From Synechococcus sp. ATX 2A4 (GTDB taxonomy: Bacteria; Cyanobacteriota; Cyanobacteriia; PCC-6307; Cyanobiaceae): a stretch of DNA of 64,000 bases. The stretch covers positions 62,001 to 126,000 of the forward strand of contig NZ_JAGQCV010000007.1 of NCBI RefSeq assembly GCF_024346375.1. The letters run 5' to 3'. The position numbers and the translations under genes were made by a program. The notes below the pieces were generated by a model. It saw only the letters and a list, made by a program, of their open reading frames with translations, did no database searches and was not told the origin of the DNA. Positions 18,422 through 27,040 of this stretch are shown one piece after another. Within the stretch, counting starts at the first letter, position 1, and every line of letters begins with the position of its first letter.

Positions 18422-19649
18422 CGCTGCCATCGGCCTGTTGGCCGGCCTCCAGCAGGGCGGCCATGGTGCGGCCTACGGCCAGGCCACTGCCATTGAGGGT
18501 GTGGAGCAGGCGCGTGTGCTTGCCATCCCGGTAGCGGATGGAGGCCCGCCGGGCCTGGAAGTCACCGCAGGTGCTGCAACTGGAGATCTCCCGGTAGGTG
18601 CCGGCGCCCGCCAGCCACACGTCCAGGTCGTAGGTGCGGGCGGCGGAAAAGCCCAGATCACCGCTGCACAATTCAACGCGCCGGTAGGGGAGCTGCAGGG
18701 CTTCCAGAATCGCCTCGGCATCGAGGGTGAGTTGCTCATGGGCCTGCTCGGAATGCTCGGGATGGCAGAACCAGTAGAGCTCCACCTTGTTGAACTGGTG
18801 CAGGCGGATCAGGCCGCGGGTGTCACGGCCGTAGGAGCCGGCCTCCCGGCGGAAGCAGGGGGTATAAGCCGCGTACTTCAGCGGCAAGTCATCGGCGTTG
18901 ATCACTTCGCCGCGATGCAGGGAGGTGATCGGCACCTCGGCCGTGGGGGTGAGCCAGAGATCGTCGTCTTTGCAGCGGAAGCTCTCTTCGGCGAACTTCG
19001 GCAGCTGGCCGGAGCCGGTGAGGCTGTCCGTGTTCACCAGGATGGGCGGCAACACTTCGGTGTAGCCCCTGGAGGCATGGCAATCCAGCATGAAGCTGAT
19101 CAGCGCCCGCTCCAACCGCGCACCCTGGCCCATCAGAGTCACGAAGCGGCTCTGGGCAATCCGCACCGAGCGTTCGGTGTCCACGATGCCGAGCCGTTCG
19201 GCAATCTGCCAGTGCTCTTCGAGCTGTTCTCCTTCGGCGGCCAGCCGCGGGGTGCCCCAGCGCTTCACCTCCACGTTGTCGGCTTCGCTGCGGCCCGTGG
19301 GGCAAAGGGGCGAGGGCAGGTTGGGCAGCACCAGCAGCTGGTGCTGCAACTGCGCTTCGAGGCCCTTTTCCTGCTCCTCGATCTCCCCCACCCGATGCTT
19401 GATCTGCGCGCCCTGCTGCCGCAGCAGCTTCACCTCCTCTCCGCCAGGGGCGGCGCCGGCTTTGATCAGCTCGCCGACCTCACGGCCGATGCGGTTGCCC
19501 TCCGCCTGCAGCTCACTGCGCTGCTGCTCCAGATCGCGGGTCTCAAGTGCGAGCTGGTGGCAGTCGTCGAGGTTTGCCGCCGTGCCGCGTCGGCCCAGCC
19601 CTTCGGCGATCTGTGCGGGGTTGTCGCGCAGCAGGCGCTGATCCAGCAC
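18363..19649 (-). CDS. serS: Seryl-tRNA synthetase
   Basis: The 428-residue class II synthetase has the N-terminal antiparallel coiled coil that binds the long variable arm of tRNA-Ser (about 30-100), then the catalytic core with motif 2 CFRREAGSYGRDTRGLIRLH and motif 3 near the end (NGSGLAVGRTMAALLE). Two serine tRNA genes are also in this window. The C-terminus (ALVPYFGSAWIGKP) is complete although the adjacent methyltransferase reading frame runs 59 bp into it. In related genomes serS is usually close to rseP; here about 8 kb of pilin genes separate them. Confidence 0.97.
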   Translation of the reverse strand: MLDQRLLRDNPAQIAEGLGRRGTAANLDDCHQLALETRDLEQQRSELQAEGNRIGREVGELIKAGAAPGGEEVKLLRQQGAQIKHRVGEIEEQEKGLEAQLQHQLLVLPNLPSPLCPTGRSEADNVEVKRWGTPRLAAEGEQLEEHWQIAERLGIVDTERSVRIAQSRFVTLMGQGARLERALISFMLDCHASRGYTEVLPPILVNTDSLTGSGQLPKFAEESFRCKDDDLWLTPTAEVPITSLHRGEVINADDLPLKYAAYTPCFRREAGSYGRDTRGLIRLHQFNKVELYWFCHPEHSEQAHEQLTLDAEAILEALQLPYRRVELCSGDLGFSAARTYDLDVWLAGAGTYREISSCSTCGDFQARRASIRYRDGKHTRLLHTLNGSGLAVGRTMAALLEAGQQADGSVRIPAALVPYFGSAWIGKP

Positions 19650-19698
19650 GGCGGACGTTTGCAGATGGGCCGAAGGTTAGTGGTGCGTGGTCCGCGGT

Positions 19699-20013
19699 TC
19701 AGAGCACCTGCACCACTTCGCTCACTTCGGGAATCGATTCACGCAGCTTGCGCTCGATGCCCATCTTGAGCGTCATGGTGCTGCTGGGGCAGGAGCCGCA
19801 GGCACCCTGCAGGCGCACCTTCACGATCGGTCCGTCGATTTCAACGATTTCCACGTTGCCGCCGTCGGCCATCAGGTAGGGGCGCAGCTCATCGAGCACG
19901 CGCTCCACGTTCTCCACCGTGAGGGCGCGGGGGTCGCTGGCGGCTTGGGCCTCAGGTGCGCTGGAGGCGTCAGCCGGGGCCTCAGCTGTGGGGGCGCTGG
20001 TGTCGCTGGACAT
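19699..20013 (-). CDS. nfu: NifU-like iron-sulphur scaffold protein (Nfu)
   Basis: The 104-residue protein has an Ala/Pro/Ser-rich N-terminal extension of about 27 residues and then a single NifU C-terminal domain with [20 protein letters not shown] and the cysteine pair in [14 protein letters not shown] (CxxC). Such Nfu proteins hold and pass on [4Fe-4S] or [2Fe-2S] clusters, in cyanobacteria to photosystem I and others. It reads in the same direction as serS, about 50 bp upstream of it. Confidence 0.94.
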   Translation of the reverse strand: MSSDTSAPTAEAPADASSAPEAQAASDPRALTVENVERVLDELRPYLMADGGNVEIVEIDGPIVKVRLQGACGSCPSSTMTLKMGIERKLRESIPEVSEVVQVL

Positions 20014-20215
20014 GGGTTGGGTTCGGGGATGAAAACAGCTTAGGCAGGGCGGCCAGAAGCGGGCTGCTCTAGGCCTGCGGCGGGTGCTGCGGGCCTCAGG
20101 TGGACTGCTGCGGGCCGGAGGGGGGCTGCCCTGGGCCTGTGGCGGGCTGATGCGGGACCCTCAGGGCCGCTTTCTAAGATTCAGTGACTTCCTCTGAACG
20201 GGCTGACCCGCTGCG
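20014..20215. other. Divergent intergenic region nfu/lepA with GC-rich degenerate repeats
   Basis: About 200 bp between two divergent genes must hold both promoters. It contains degenerate repeats of GCGGGCY and CTGCGGGCC type between about 20050 and 20160. No consensus promoter box could be assigned by eye. Confidence 0.5.
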
Positions 20216-22024
20216 ATGACCGACGTTCCCGTTCAGCGGATCCGCAACTTCTGCATCATTGCCCACATCGACCACGGCAAATCGACCCTGGCCGACCGCC
20301 TGCTGCAGGAAACCGGAACGGTGGCGGAGCGGGACATGCAGGCCCAGTTCCTCGACAACATGGAGCTGGAGCGGGAACGGGGGATCACGATCAAGCTGCA
20401 GGCCGCCCGCATGGAGTTCCGCGCGGCCGATGGCGAGAACTACATCCTCAACCTGATCGACACCCCGGGCCACGTCGACTTTTCCTATGAGGTGAGCCGC
20501 AGCCTGCAGGCCTGCGAAGGGGCCCTGCTGGTGGTGGATGCCAGCCAGGGGGTGGAGGCGCAAACCCTCGCCAACGTGTATCTGGCGCTGGAGAACGATC
20601 TCGAGATCATTCCGGTGCTCAACAAGATCGACCTGCCCGGCGCCGACCCGGCGCGGATCAAGGAAGAAATCGAGGCGATCATCGGCCTCGACACCTCCAA
20701 GGCGATCGACTGCTCCGCCAAGACCGGCCTGGGCGTGCCCGACATCCTGCAGGCGGTGGTGGACCGGGTGCCGGCGCCGGCCGACCTGGTGAGCGAGCCG
20801 CTGCGGGCGCTGATCTTCGACTCCTACTACGACCCCTACCGGGGCGTGATCGTGTACTTCCGGGTGATCAGCGGCGTGATCGCCCGCAAAGACAAGGTGC
20901 TGCTGATGGCCAGCGGCAAAACGGTGGAGCTCGATGAGGTGGGCGTGATGGCGCCCGACCAGCGGCAGGTGGACAGCCTGCATGCCGGCGAGGTGGGCTA
21001 CATGGCGGCCTCGATCAAGGCGGTGGCGGATGCCCGCGTGGGCGACACGATCACCCTGGCGGCCAATCCAGCGGCCGAGCCGCTGCCCGGCTATGCCGAA
21101 GCCAAGCCGATGGTGTTCTGCGGCCTGTTCCCCACCGATGCGGATCAATACCCCGATCTGCGCGAAGCGCTCGACAAGCTGCAGCTCTCCGATGCGGCCT
21201 TGAAATACGAGCCGGAAACCAGCAGTGCCATGGGCTTCGGCTTCCGCTGCGGTTTCCTGGGGCTGCTGCACATGGAGATCGTGCAGGAGCGGCTGGAGCG
21301 CGAATACGACCTCGACCTGATCGTGACGGCGCCCTCGGTGATCTATCAGGTGAACATGATGGATGGCAGCATCTTGATGGTGGACAATCCCGCTACGCTC
21401 CCTGATCCGCAGAAGCGCGAATCAATCGAGGAGCCCTATGTGAAGCTGGAGATCTATACGCCCAACAGCTACAACGGCGCCTTGATGGAGCTGTGCCAGG
21501 AGCGGCGCGGTGAATACATCGACATGAAATACATCACCACCGATCGGGTGACCCTGCACTACGAAATGCCGCTGGCTGAGGTGGTGACCGACTTTTTCGA
21601 TGTGATGAAGAGCCGCACCAAGGGCTACGCCTCGATGGAATACAGCCTGATCGGCTATCGCAAAAACGAGCTGGTGCGCCTCGATGTGCTGATCAATGCC
21701 GAGAAGGCCGATCCGCTCACCACGATCGTGCACCGCGACAAGGCCTACAACGTGGGCAAGGGGCTGGTGGAAAAGCTCAAGGAGCTGATCCCGCGCCAGC
21801 AGTTCAAGATTCCGATCCAAGCTTCAATCGGCAGCCGCATCATCGCCAGCGAGAGCATCAGCGCGATCCGCAAGGATGTGCTGGCGAAGTGCTACGGCGG
21901 TGACATCTCCCGCAAGAAAAAGCTGCTCAAGAAGCAGGCCAAGGGCAAGAAGCGCATGAAGGCGATGGGCCGCGTAGATGTGCCGCAGGAGGCCTTCATG
22001 GCGGTGCTGAAGCTGAACCAGTAG
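20216..22024 (+). CDS. lepA: Elongation factor 4 (LepA), back-translocating ribosomal GTPase
   Basis: The 602-residue protein carries the GTPase motifs AHIDHGKST (P loop), [12 protein letters not shown] (G3) and [10 protein letters not shown] (G4), then EF-G-like domains II, III and V and the LepA-specific C-terminal domain ([20 protein letters not shown]). Length is typical. EF4 acts on stalled ribosomes under ionic or cold stress. The stop is 1 bp from the stop of the convergent methyltransferase gene. Confidence 0.97.
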   Translation: MTDVPVQRIRNFCIIAHIDHGKSTLADRLLQETGTVAERDMQAQFLDNMELERERGITIKLQAARMEFRAADGENYILNLIDTPGHVDFSYEVSRSLQACEGALLVVDASQGVEAQTLANVYLALENDLEIIPVLNKIDLPGADPARIKEEIEAIIGLDTSKAIDCSAKTGLGVPDILQAVVDRVPAPADLVSEPLRALIFDSYYDPYRGVIVYFRVISGVIARKDKVLLMASGKTVELDEVGVMAPDQRQVDSLHAGEVGYMAASIKAVADARVGDTITLAANPAAEPLPGYAEAKPMVFCGLFPTDADQYPDLREALDKLQLSDAALKYEPETSSAMGFGFRCGFLGLLHMEIVQERLEREYDLDLIVTAPSVIYQVNMMDGSILMVDNPATLPDPQKRESIEEPYVKLEIYTPNSYNGALMELCQERRGEYIDMKYITTDRVTLHYEMPLAEVVTDFFDVMKSRTKGYASMEYSLIGYRKNELVRLDVLINAEKADPLTTIVHRDKAYNVGKGLVEKLKELIPRQQFKIPIQASIGSRIIASESISAIRKDVLAKCYGGDISRKKKLLKKQAKGKKRMKAMGRVDVPQEAFMAVLKLNQ

Positions 22025-22025
22025 C

Positions 22026-23609
22026 TCAGGCCAGCACCCCGAGGCGGCGCAGCAGCGGCAGCCCGGTGGCCTGCAGATCGGTGGCCACTTTCTGCAAGGC
22101 CTCCAGCTGGGCGGCGGGATCCTCCAGCGGCTGGCCCTTGGCATCCTTGAAGGCGGCGGCGCCCAGGGCGGCCAGGCCCGCCTGCACGCACACCAGCAGC
22201 AGCTCCCCTTCCATGCCTTGCTCCAGGCCCTGGGCCGCCATGGCCTGGATGGTGGTGAAATTCACGCCATTGCCGAGCACGGGGCTGGCCAGGTTGGCGA
22301 GCGGGGCGCCTTCGAGCATCAGTTCAATCACGGCCGCATTGAACGGCTGGCAGCTGGCGCGGGCGGCCTCGCAGGCGGCCCCGCGGTGCAGGCCGATGCG
22401 GTTGGCATGCAGCAGCAGTGCCACCAGCCGGATGGCTTCCTCCGGCGGCAGATTGGTGCTTTCGGCGAGCTCCTCCAGGCTGCAGGGGCCGGCTTCGGCC
22501 AGGTGCGCCTCCATGCCCGCGCAGGAGACATGGCTGGCGGTGAGGGTGCCGAAGCTGGTGGTGAACGTGTATTCCTCTTGGACGGATGGAGCGTGCTGCA
22601 GCGTCAGCAGCAGCTGGCCGAGGGCCTGGTGGCGCTGCGCTTGGTTGAGGTGCAATTGCCCGTTCACGAAAATGTCGCGCCGGAAGGATTTGTTGGTGCC
22701 CAGATCAAGCAGCGTTGCGCGCACCAGCGGATCCTGTTCCGCCATCACCAAGGCCTGAAGCGGTGCGGGCAGCAGATCGTCGAACAGCTCCGGCAGGGTG
22801 GCGGTGGCGAGGGGGCGCAGCTTGTGGGCCAGCAGGCGCTGGTGCATGTCGGCCACGTAGAGCGGTTGCCAGCCGTCGTTGGCGTATTCCTGTGAGAGGT
22901 AGCGCTGATCCCTGGTGGGCGCTTTCTCCATTTCTGTGCGCAGGCTGGGCAGAGCCACCCCAAGGACGCCCGGCTCTTCGGCCGGGCCGATCAGGGCGAG
23001 CAGGCGTTCGGTGGCGCGTTTCAGGGCGGCCTTTGCATCGCTGCCTGCCCCTTGCTGGCGCTCCACCTTCACCAACTGATGGAACGCGTGGAGCGGTAAC
23101 CAGCCGGGATAGGTGTTGTAAGAGCAGTAAAAGAGTCCGCCGGGCCGCAGCGCTGCCGCCGCCACCTTGAACAAGGCCTGCTGCACCGGTTCGATCACCC
23201 AGGTGGCGATGCCGTGGGCGGCCACATAGTGGAACTGGGCGGCGCCGCCTGTGGTTGCGGTGGCGGGGCGCAGCGGTGAAGGGTCGCGCGCGAGCTCGAG
23301 GAAATCGGCCTCCAGAAAGGTGATGTTGTGGAGCCCCAGGCGGCGGGCCAGCCACTGGCCATGGGCAATGTGATCGGGCAGGAAATCCACGCCGGTGAAC
23401 TCCCCTTCTGGATACATCGCCGCCAGGAGGCACAGCCCGAAGCCCATGCCGCAGCCGAGATCCAGATAGGCGAAGGGTTCGCCTTCGCCGCTGCGCGGCG
23501 GGCGGTGCCCTTTCACCAGCGCGGCGAAATCGAGCCAGTTCGGCGCCATCTCCCGGTAGTAGCCGATGGTGTAGTACTCGCTGGAGTAGTAGCCGTGATC
23601 CCAGCCCAT
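22026..23609 (-). CDS. PKMT-type SAM methyltransferase, paralogue next to pilin operon 2
   Basis: This 527-residue protein is a paralogue of the methyltransferase at 16763-18421. They share the start (WDHGYYSS / WDHGYHSS), the segment NWLDFAALVKGHRPP / SWLDFAALVKGQLPP, motif I YLDLGCGMGFGL, YGVDF/TGVDFLPDHIAHG and FYCSYNTYPGW. The regulatory middle domain (YLSQEYANDGWQPLYVADMH) and a C-terminal winged-helix-like part are present. Motif I has Met in place of the usual Thr/Ser (GCGMG). It is divergent from the second minor-pilin operon, 123 bp apart, while its paralogue is the last gene of the first. The repeated link with minor pilins suggests a pilus-related substrate. Confidence 0.85.
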   Translation of the reverse strand: MGWDHGYYSSEYYTIGYYREMAPNWLDFAALVKGHRPPRSGEGEPFAYLDLGCGMGFGLCLLAAMYPEGEFTGVDFLPDHIAHGQWLARRLGLHNITFLEADFLELARDPSPLRPATATTGGAAQFHYVAAHGIATWVIEPVQQALFKVAAAALRPGGLFYCSYNTYPGWLPLHAFHQLVKVERQQGAGSDAKAALKRATERLLALIGPAEEPGVLGVALPSLRTEMEKAPTRDQRYLSQEYANDGWQPLYVADMHQRLLAHKLRPLATATLPELFDDLLPAPLQALVMAEQDPLVRATLLDLGTNKSFRRDIFVNGQLHLNQAQRHQALGQLLLTLQHAPSVQEEYTFTTSFGTLTASHVSCAGMEAHLAEAGPCSLEELAESTNLPPEEAIRLVALLLHANRIGLHRGAACEAARASCQPFNAAVIELMLEGAPLANLASPVLGNGVNFTTIQAMAAQGLEQGMEGELLLVCVQAGLAALGAAAFKDAKGQPLEDPAAQLEALQKVATDLQATGLPLLRRLGVLA

Positions 23610-23732
23610 CGGTGGCGCCCGCCTGAAGGATGTTTGTGAAGCGGGCGCAGCTTACCGGGTGTTTTCGTTGCTGCCGGGGGAGCAAGGCAGGGGCCGCTGG
23701 GAACACTGCCGGGGTCGTGAGCGAACACCACC

Positions 23733-24269
23733 ATGGAGTGGAGGGAATTCGGCCAGCACAGCCCGAGCGGGAGCCGGCGCCGGGCGCGGCGATTGGCCCG
23801 GTGGCGCCCGCAGCCCGATGGCTTTCTGATGCCGCTCAGCTTTGGCGCCTCGCTGGTGCTGCTGCTCAGTGGCCTGTCGGTGCAAACCGCGGTGCTGCAG
23901 TCGCGGGCGCGGCTGGAGGCAGGCCTGCGCCGCGATCGCGCTGAGGATGCCCTCGCCTCCGCTGCCCAGCAGGTGGCCTCCAAGCTCAGCGGGCCATTTG
24001 CCTGCCTGCTGACGCTGCCTTCGCAGCATTGGCATGGGCGGGAGTGCGCGCAGGGCCATGCCGCCGCCGGGTTGATGGCCGGCACGGTGGCCGAGTTGCC
24101 TTATCAGCTGGTGGAATGGCGGCCCGCCACCGGCAGCGAGCCGGCCCAGCTGGTGCTGCAGCTCGCCGCTGAGCGGGGAGCTGCAAGGATCCAGCGCCGC
24201 TTTGCTGTGAGCGTGGGCGATAAGGCCGGCAGCGCTCCGATCCAGTCCGTGCGGGGGCTGGGGCTGTGA
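23733..24269 (+). CDS. PilX-like minor pilin, first gene of pilin operon 2
   Basis: The 178-residue protein has a long basic N-terminus (about 35 residues, very Arg-rich), a hydrophobic helix LMPLSFGASLVLLLSGLSVQT and then ARLEAGLRRDRAEDALASAAQQVA, the amphipathic helix of PilX-type pilins. There is no Glu at +5, as expected of that class, and no clean G/A cleavage site is obvious. It is far shorter than the operon 1 counterpart. Its stop overlaps the GTG start of the next gene as GTGA. Confidence 0.65.
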   Translation: MEWREFGQHSPSGSRRRARRLARWRPQPDGFLMPLSFGASLVLLLSGLSVQTAVLQSRARLEAGLRRDRAEDALASAAQQVASKLSGPFACLLTLPSQHWHGRECAQGHAAAGLMAGTVAELPYQLVEWRPATGSEPAQLVLQLAAERGAARIQRRFAVSVGDKAGSAPIQSVRGLGL

Positions 24270-24697
24270 CCCTCACCGAAGTGATCATGGCCGTGCTGGT
24301 GTTCAGCCTGGCCTCCACCAGCTCCCTGCGGCTATGGGGTTCCAGTGCCACCTGGAGCCAGGCCGCTGAAGCCCGCCAGGCCTTGGCCAGCGGCATCGAG
24401 GCGGATCTGATGCGCCGCAGCCATCGCCTGCGGGCGAGCGTGGCGCGTGATCGGCCCGATCCGGTCGCCTGCGAGCAGGCGGCGGAATGGATGCGCTCCC
24501 GCCTGGCGGGCGGTGCGGCGCTGCTGCCGCAAGGGGTGCACAAGGAGCTGATCCGGGAGGGCGGCTCCGTGTGGCTGGTGTACAAAGCCGCTGCTGAGCC
24601 CCTGGAGCGGCGGCGGCTGTTCAGTGCCGCTGCCCATGGGCTTTGCCCCGTGGTGCCAGAGAGGCCCGGCCTCACGGACACGGAGGTGGGGGCATGA
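24266..24697 (+). CDS. PilV-like minor pilin with truncated leader
   Basis: The 143-residue product starts at GTG 24266, overlapping the previous stop by 4 bp. It begins directly with the mature pilin helix: (V)TLTEVIMAVLVFSLASTSSL, with Glu in the conserved place. The frame upstream is open for only about 14 codons (to a TAA at 24221) and has no ATG, so a normal prepilin leader is missing; the protein could be processed by methionine removal or use an unusual start. The body has RLAGGAALLPQGVHKELIRE. The stop overlaps the next ATG (ATGA). Confidence 0.7.
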   Translation: MTLTEVIMAVLVFSLASTSSLRLWGSSATWSQAAEARQALASGIEADLMRRSHRLRASVARDRPDPVACEQAAEWMRSRLAGGAALLPQGVHKELIREGGSVWLVYKAAAEPLERRRLFSAAAHGLCPVVPERPGLTDTEVGA

Positions 24698-25212
24698 AGC
24701 CAGCACAGCAGGCCGGGTACACGTTGGTGGAAGGGGTGATCACGGCGGCCATCCTGGCGCTGCTGGCGTCGCTGGCCTTGCAGCACGGCGGCAAAACGCT
24801 CGCCCAGCAGCGGCTGGAGGCCGCCACCCGACGGCTTGCCCTCGGCGTTGAGCAGGGCCGCGCCGCCGCCGAGGCCTCCGGGCGGCCCTGCGCGCTGGAG
24901 CTGGGGGAGCAGGGCTGGCAGGTGCCCACCGGCGGCGAGCTGCCCGGCTGCGCCGCCCCCATGGTCGGCCTCGATGAAGGCGTTCAACCGGCTGATGTGG
25001 CGCTCAGCCACAACCTGCCCGCCGCCCTGCGCTTCAGCAGCAATGGGCTGGTGCTCGATGGGGGCACGGTGGTACTGAGCAGCGAAGGCACCGAGCTGCG
25101 GCGCTGCCTGGTGATCGCCCTCCCCCTGGGGGTGGTGCGCCTGGGCCGTTACGGCGGCGCAGGCCAGGCCCCGCCCGACAGCGCCGCCTGCAGCCCCGAC
25201 CCCACGCTCTGA
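24694..25212 (+). CDS. GspH/FimT-like minor pilin
   Basis: The 172-residue prepilin has the short leader MKPAQQAG, cleavage after G, then YTLVEGVITAAILALLASLA with Glu at +5. The post-helix segment AATRRLALGVEQGRAAAEAS and PCALELGEQGW match GspH/FimT pilins, followed by a beta-rich domain. ATG 24694 overlaps the previous stop as ATGA, which fixes the start over an upstream in-frame ATG at 24643. Two cysteines may form a disulphide. Confidence 0.8.
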   Translation: MKPAQQAGYTLVEGVITAAILALLASLALQHGGKTLAQQRLEAATRRLALGVEQGRAAAEASGRPCALELGEQGWQVPTGGELPGCAAPMVGLDEGVQPADVALSHNLPAALRFSSNGLVLDGGTVVLSSEGTELRRCLVIALPLGVVRLGRYGGAGQAPPDSAACSPDPTL

Positions 25213-25238
25213 CGTTCTGCTCCCACGCCCTGCAACCG

Positions 25239-25949
25239 ATGACTCTGCGATTGACCCCCACCCCCACCACCCCCACCACCGCCGCCAACCGCCGCCCGCT
25301 GGCCCGCGGCGGCTTCGGGTTGGTGGAAATGCTGCTGGCGATGACCCTGGGCCTGGGGTTCTGCGGGGTGGTGATTCAGGCGCTGGTGGGAGAAGGCCGC
25401 CACGCGCAGCAGTTCACCCGCCTGCTGCGCGAGCGCGGCAACCAGCGGCGGGCCCTGGCGTTGATCCGCAGCGACCTGATGCGCACCAGCGCGGTGGCGG
25501 CAGACCCTGGCAGCGGCGCCAGCCGCTGTGGGCTGGCGGGACGCACGGCGGTACTGCGTTTGCTCACCCCCGAAGGCACGATTGATTATTCGGTGGGAGC
25601 GGCGCCTAGCGGCATCTGGCAGGGGCGGGTGCTGGTGCGCTGCGGGCCTGCCTACGGCCTCGATGGCCAGGTGAACCCGGGCAGTGCCTTCCAGAGCCGG
25701 GTGGTGCTCGATCGGCTCGCCACCAAGGCCACCCCCTGGCAGGGATGCGAGGCCCTGCTGGGCCGGACGGTGGGGCCAGCGGAGGCGGCGCGAGACCGCG
25801 ACCTGGCGGGCTCCTCGCGGCTGCCATTTTCCGCCTGCCTGGATCCGGAGAGCGAGCTGGTGGGGCTACGGCTGGAGCAAAGCTTCCCCGGCGGCCCTGG
25901 CGGCAGCGACTATCGCATCAGCACCGAAGCTGCGGCTGGCCCGGGCTGA
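25239..25949 (+). CDS. PilW-like minor pilin
   Basis: The 236-residue prepilin has leader MTLRLTPTPTTPTTAANRRP with LARGG, cleavage after GG, then FGLVEMLLAMTLGLGFCGVV. Residue +5 is Glu. The post-helix region RERGNQRRALALIRSDLMRT and the beta-rich C-terminal part match PilW/GspJ. The order PilX-PilV-GspH-PilW is the same as in operon 1, although sequence identity is low. A PilZ-domain gene follows on the same strand 37 bp later. Confidence 0.8.
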   Translation: MTLRLTPTPTTPTTAANRRPLARGGFGLVEMLLAMTLGLGFCGVVIQALVGEGRHAQQFTRLLRERGNQRRALALIRSDLMRTSAVAADPGSGASRCGLAGRTAVLRLLTPEGTIDYSVGAAPSGIWQGRVLVRCGPAYGLDGQVNPGSAFQSRVVLDRLATKATPWQGCEALLGRTVGPAEAARDRDLAGSSRLPFSACLDPESELVGLRLEQSFPGGPGGSDYRISTEAAAGPG

Positions 25950-25986
25950 AAGGCTTTAATGTTGGCAAAAGATTTGAACGTGCAGC

Positions 25987-26418
25987 GTGGGAGGCCACGA
26001 CAACGACCCTCCCTCCAACGGGCCCCCTCCCAGCGAGGGCTACCTCCCGCATGGCCGCACCCGGGTGCGGCGGGAGTTGCCCGTGCCACTGAACGCTGTG
26101 ATCAGCTTCCCCACCCTGGAAGGGCAGCCGTACTTCAATGTGGATGTGCTCGATGTGAGTGAAGGTGGTCTGCGGCTTCAGCTCGCTCTGCCCCCCGGTC
26201 TCACCTTGGCGAAGGGCCAGAGGGGCGTGATCAGCCTGGTGATTCGGAGCACGGATCCACCACGCATGCACGGCTTCTCCGTGCGGTGGGTAGAGATCAG
26301 CTCGCTGATCTCCGTGGCTGGGGTGGCCTTTGATGAGCCCTTGGATCTCACGGGTCTGCCGGTTGGGAAGCCCCTGAAGGAGACGCCGAGCGTGAAGGTG
26401 CCTGAGCAGACCCGCTGA
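25987..26418 (+). CDS. PilZ-domain (c-di-GMP receptor) protein
   Basis: The 143-residue protein is a single PilZ domain with both c-di-GMP contact motifs: the arginine motif RTRVRRELP (residues 24-32) and DVSEGGLRL (56-64, the D/NxSxxG motif). The N-terminal 20 residues are disordered and Pro/Ser-rich, the C-terminus is a short basic tail. The GTG at 25987 is the only candidate start in an open frame beginning at 25978. It follows the operon 2 pilins and its 3' end overlaps the convergent PilW-like gene by 71 bp. Context suggests c-di-GMP control of these pili. Confidence 0.85.
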   Translation: MGGHDNDPPSNGPPPSEGYLPHGRTRVRRELPVPLNAVISFPTLEGQPYFNVDVLDVSEGGLRLQLALPPGLTLAKGQRGVISLVIRSTDPPRMHGFSVRWVEISSLISVAGVAFDEPLDLTGLPVGKPLKETPSVKVPEQTR

Positions 26419-27040
26419 TCCCTTGGCGTAGCAGGATCGGCGGCAGCGAAGGGGTGTTCGCGGTGTGGTTGGGGCGGCTGGTGGCGCTGCTGCTTGAGCT
26501 GCCGCTGGAACTGCCGGTATCGCCAGCGCTGAGGCGTAGACAGCCAGGGCAGGTGGACGGCATGCTCACGACCACCGGGAGGCCGCTGATCACCTGAGAC
26601 GTGCGCTTGGCGGGGGCTGCAGTGGCCTGCTGGGCCGGCCCGCAGCGATGAATCTCGCTGCCTGGCCCTGTTCCGATCTGCATGTAATGCACATCGCCAG
26701 GGGCAGGAGCGCCAGGCGAGGCCAAAGCCGTGGCCGCCTGGGGGATGCGGATGGTGAGCAGGGAAACGCCCGTGCCGCAGCTTGCCGGCACAGCCATGCC
26801 GGTGGACAGCTGATGATCGTCGCCGAGGTCGGCGGCGATCTGATACGTGAGCTTGCGCCAATCGCTGCGGCGCTGATCCACCTGCATGGCGGCTGTGCGG
26901 TGGTTGGTGTAACTGATCAACAGCTGGGCCGTGGCGGTGAGTGCGGCCAGGCCCAACAGGCTGCCCACCAACAATTCCACCGCCGTGAACCCCATATCAG
27001 GGGTGGGACGGGAGGAGGAAGCGCGGGGGGGCTGTTTCAC
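26348..27040 (-). CDS. PilW-like minor pilin of cluster 3, Ser-rich tail
   Basis: The product of 230 residues begins at GTG 27040 overlapping the previous stop (GTGA): leader VKQPPRASSSRPTPDMG, then FTAVELLVGSLLGLAALTAT with Glu at +5. After the helix comes QRRSDWRKLTYQIAADLGDD and GVSLLTIRIPQAATALA. The C-terminal third is low-complexity Ser/Pro/Gly (GDTGSSSGSSSSSATS and PSLPPILL), unlike other PilW-like pilins in the window; it may be disordered or a target for modification. The end overlaps the convergent PilZ gene by 71 bp. Confidence 0.72.
   Translation of the reverse strand: MKQPPRASSSRPTPDMGFTAVELLVGSLLGLAALTATAQLLISYTNHRTAAMQVDQRRSDWRKLTYQIAADLGDDHQLSTGMAVPASCGTGVSLLTIRIPQAATALASPGAPAPGDVHYMQIGTGPGSEIHRCGPAQQATAAPAKRTSQVISGLPVVVSMPSTCPGCLRLSAGDTGSSSGSSSSSATSRPNHTANTPSLPPILLRQGISGSAQAPSRSASPSGASQPADP

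Noticed and set aside
20174-21271. 365-residue minus-strand frame opposite lepA
   Set aside because: lepA is intact over this range; His-rich antisense frame.
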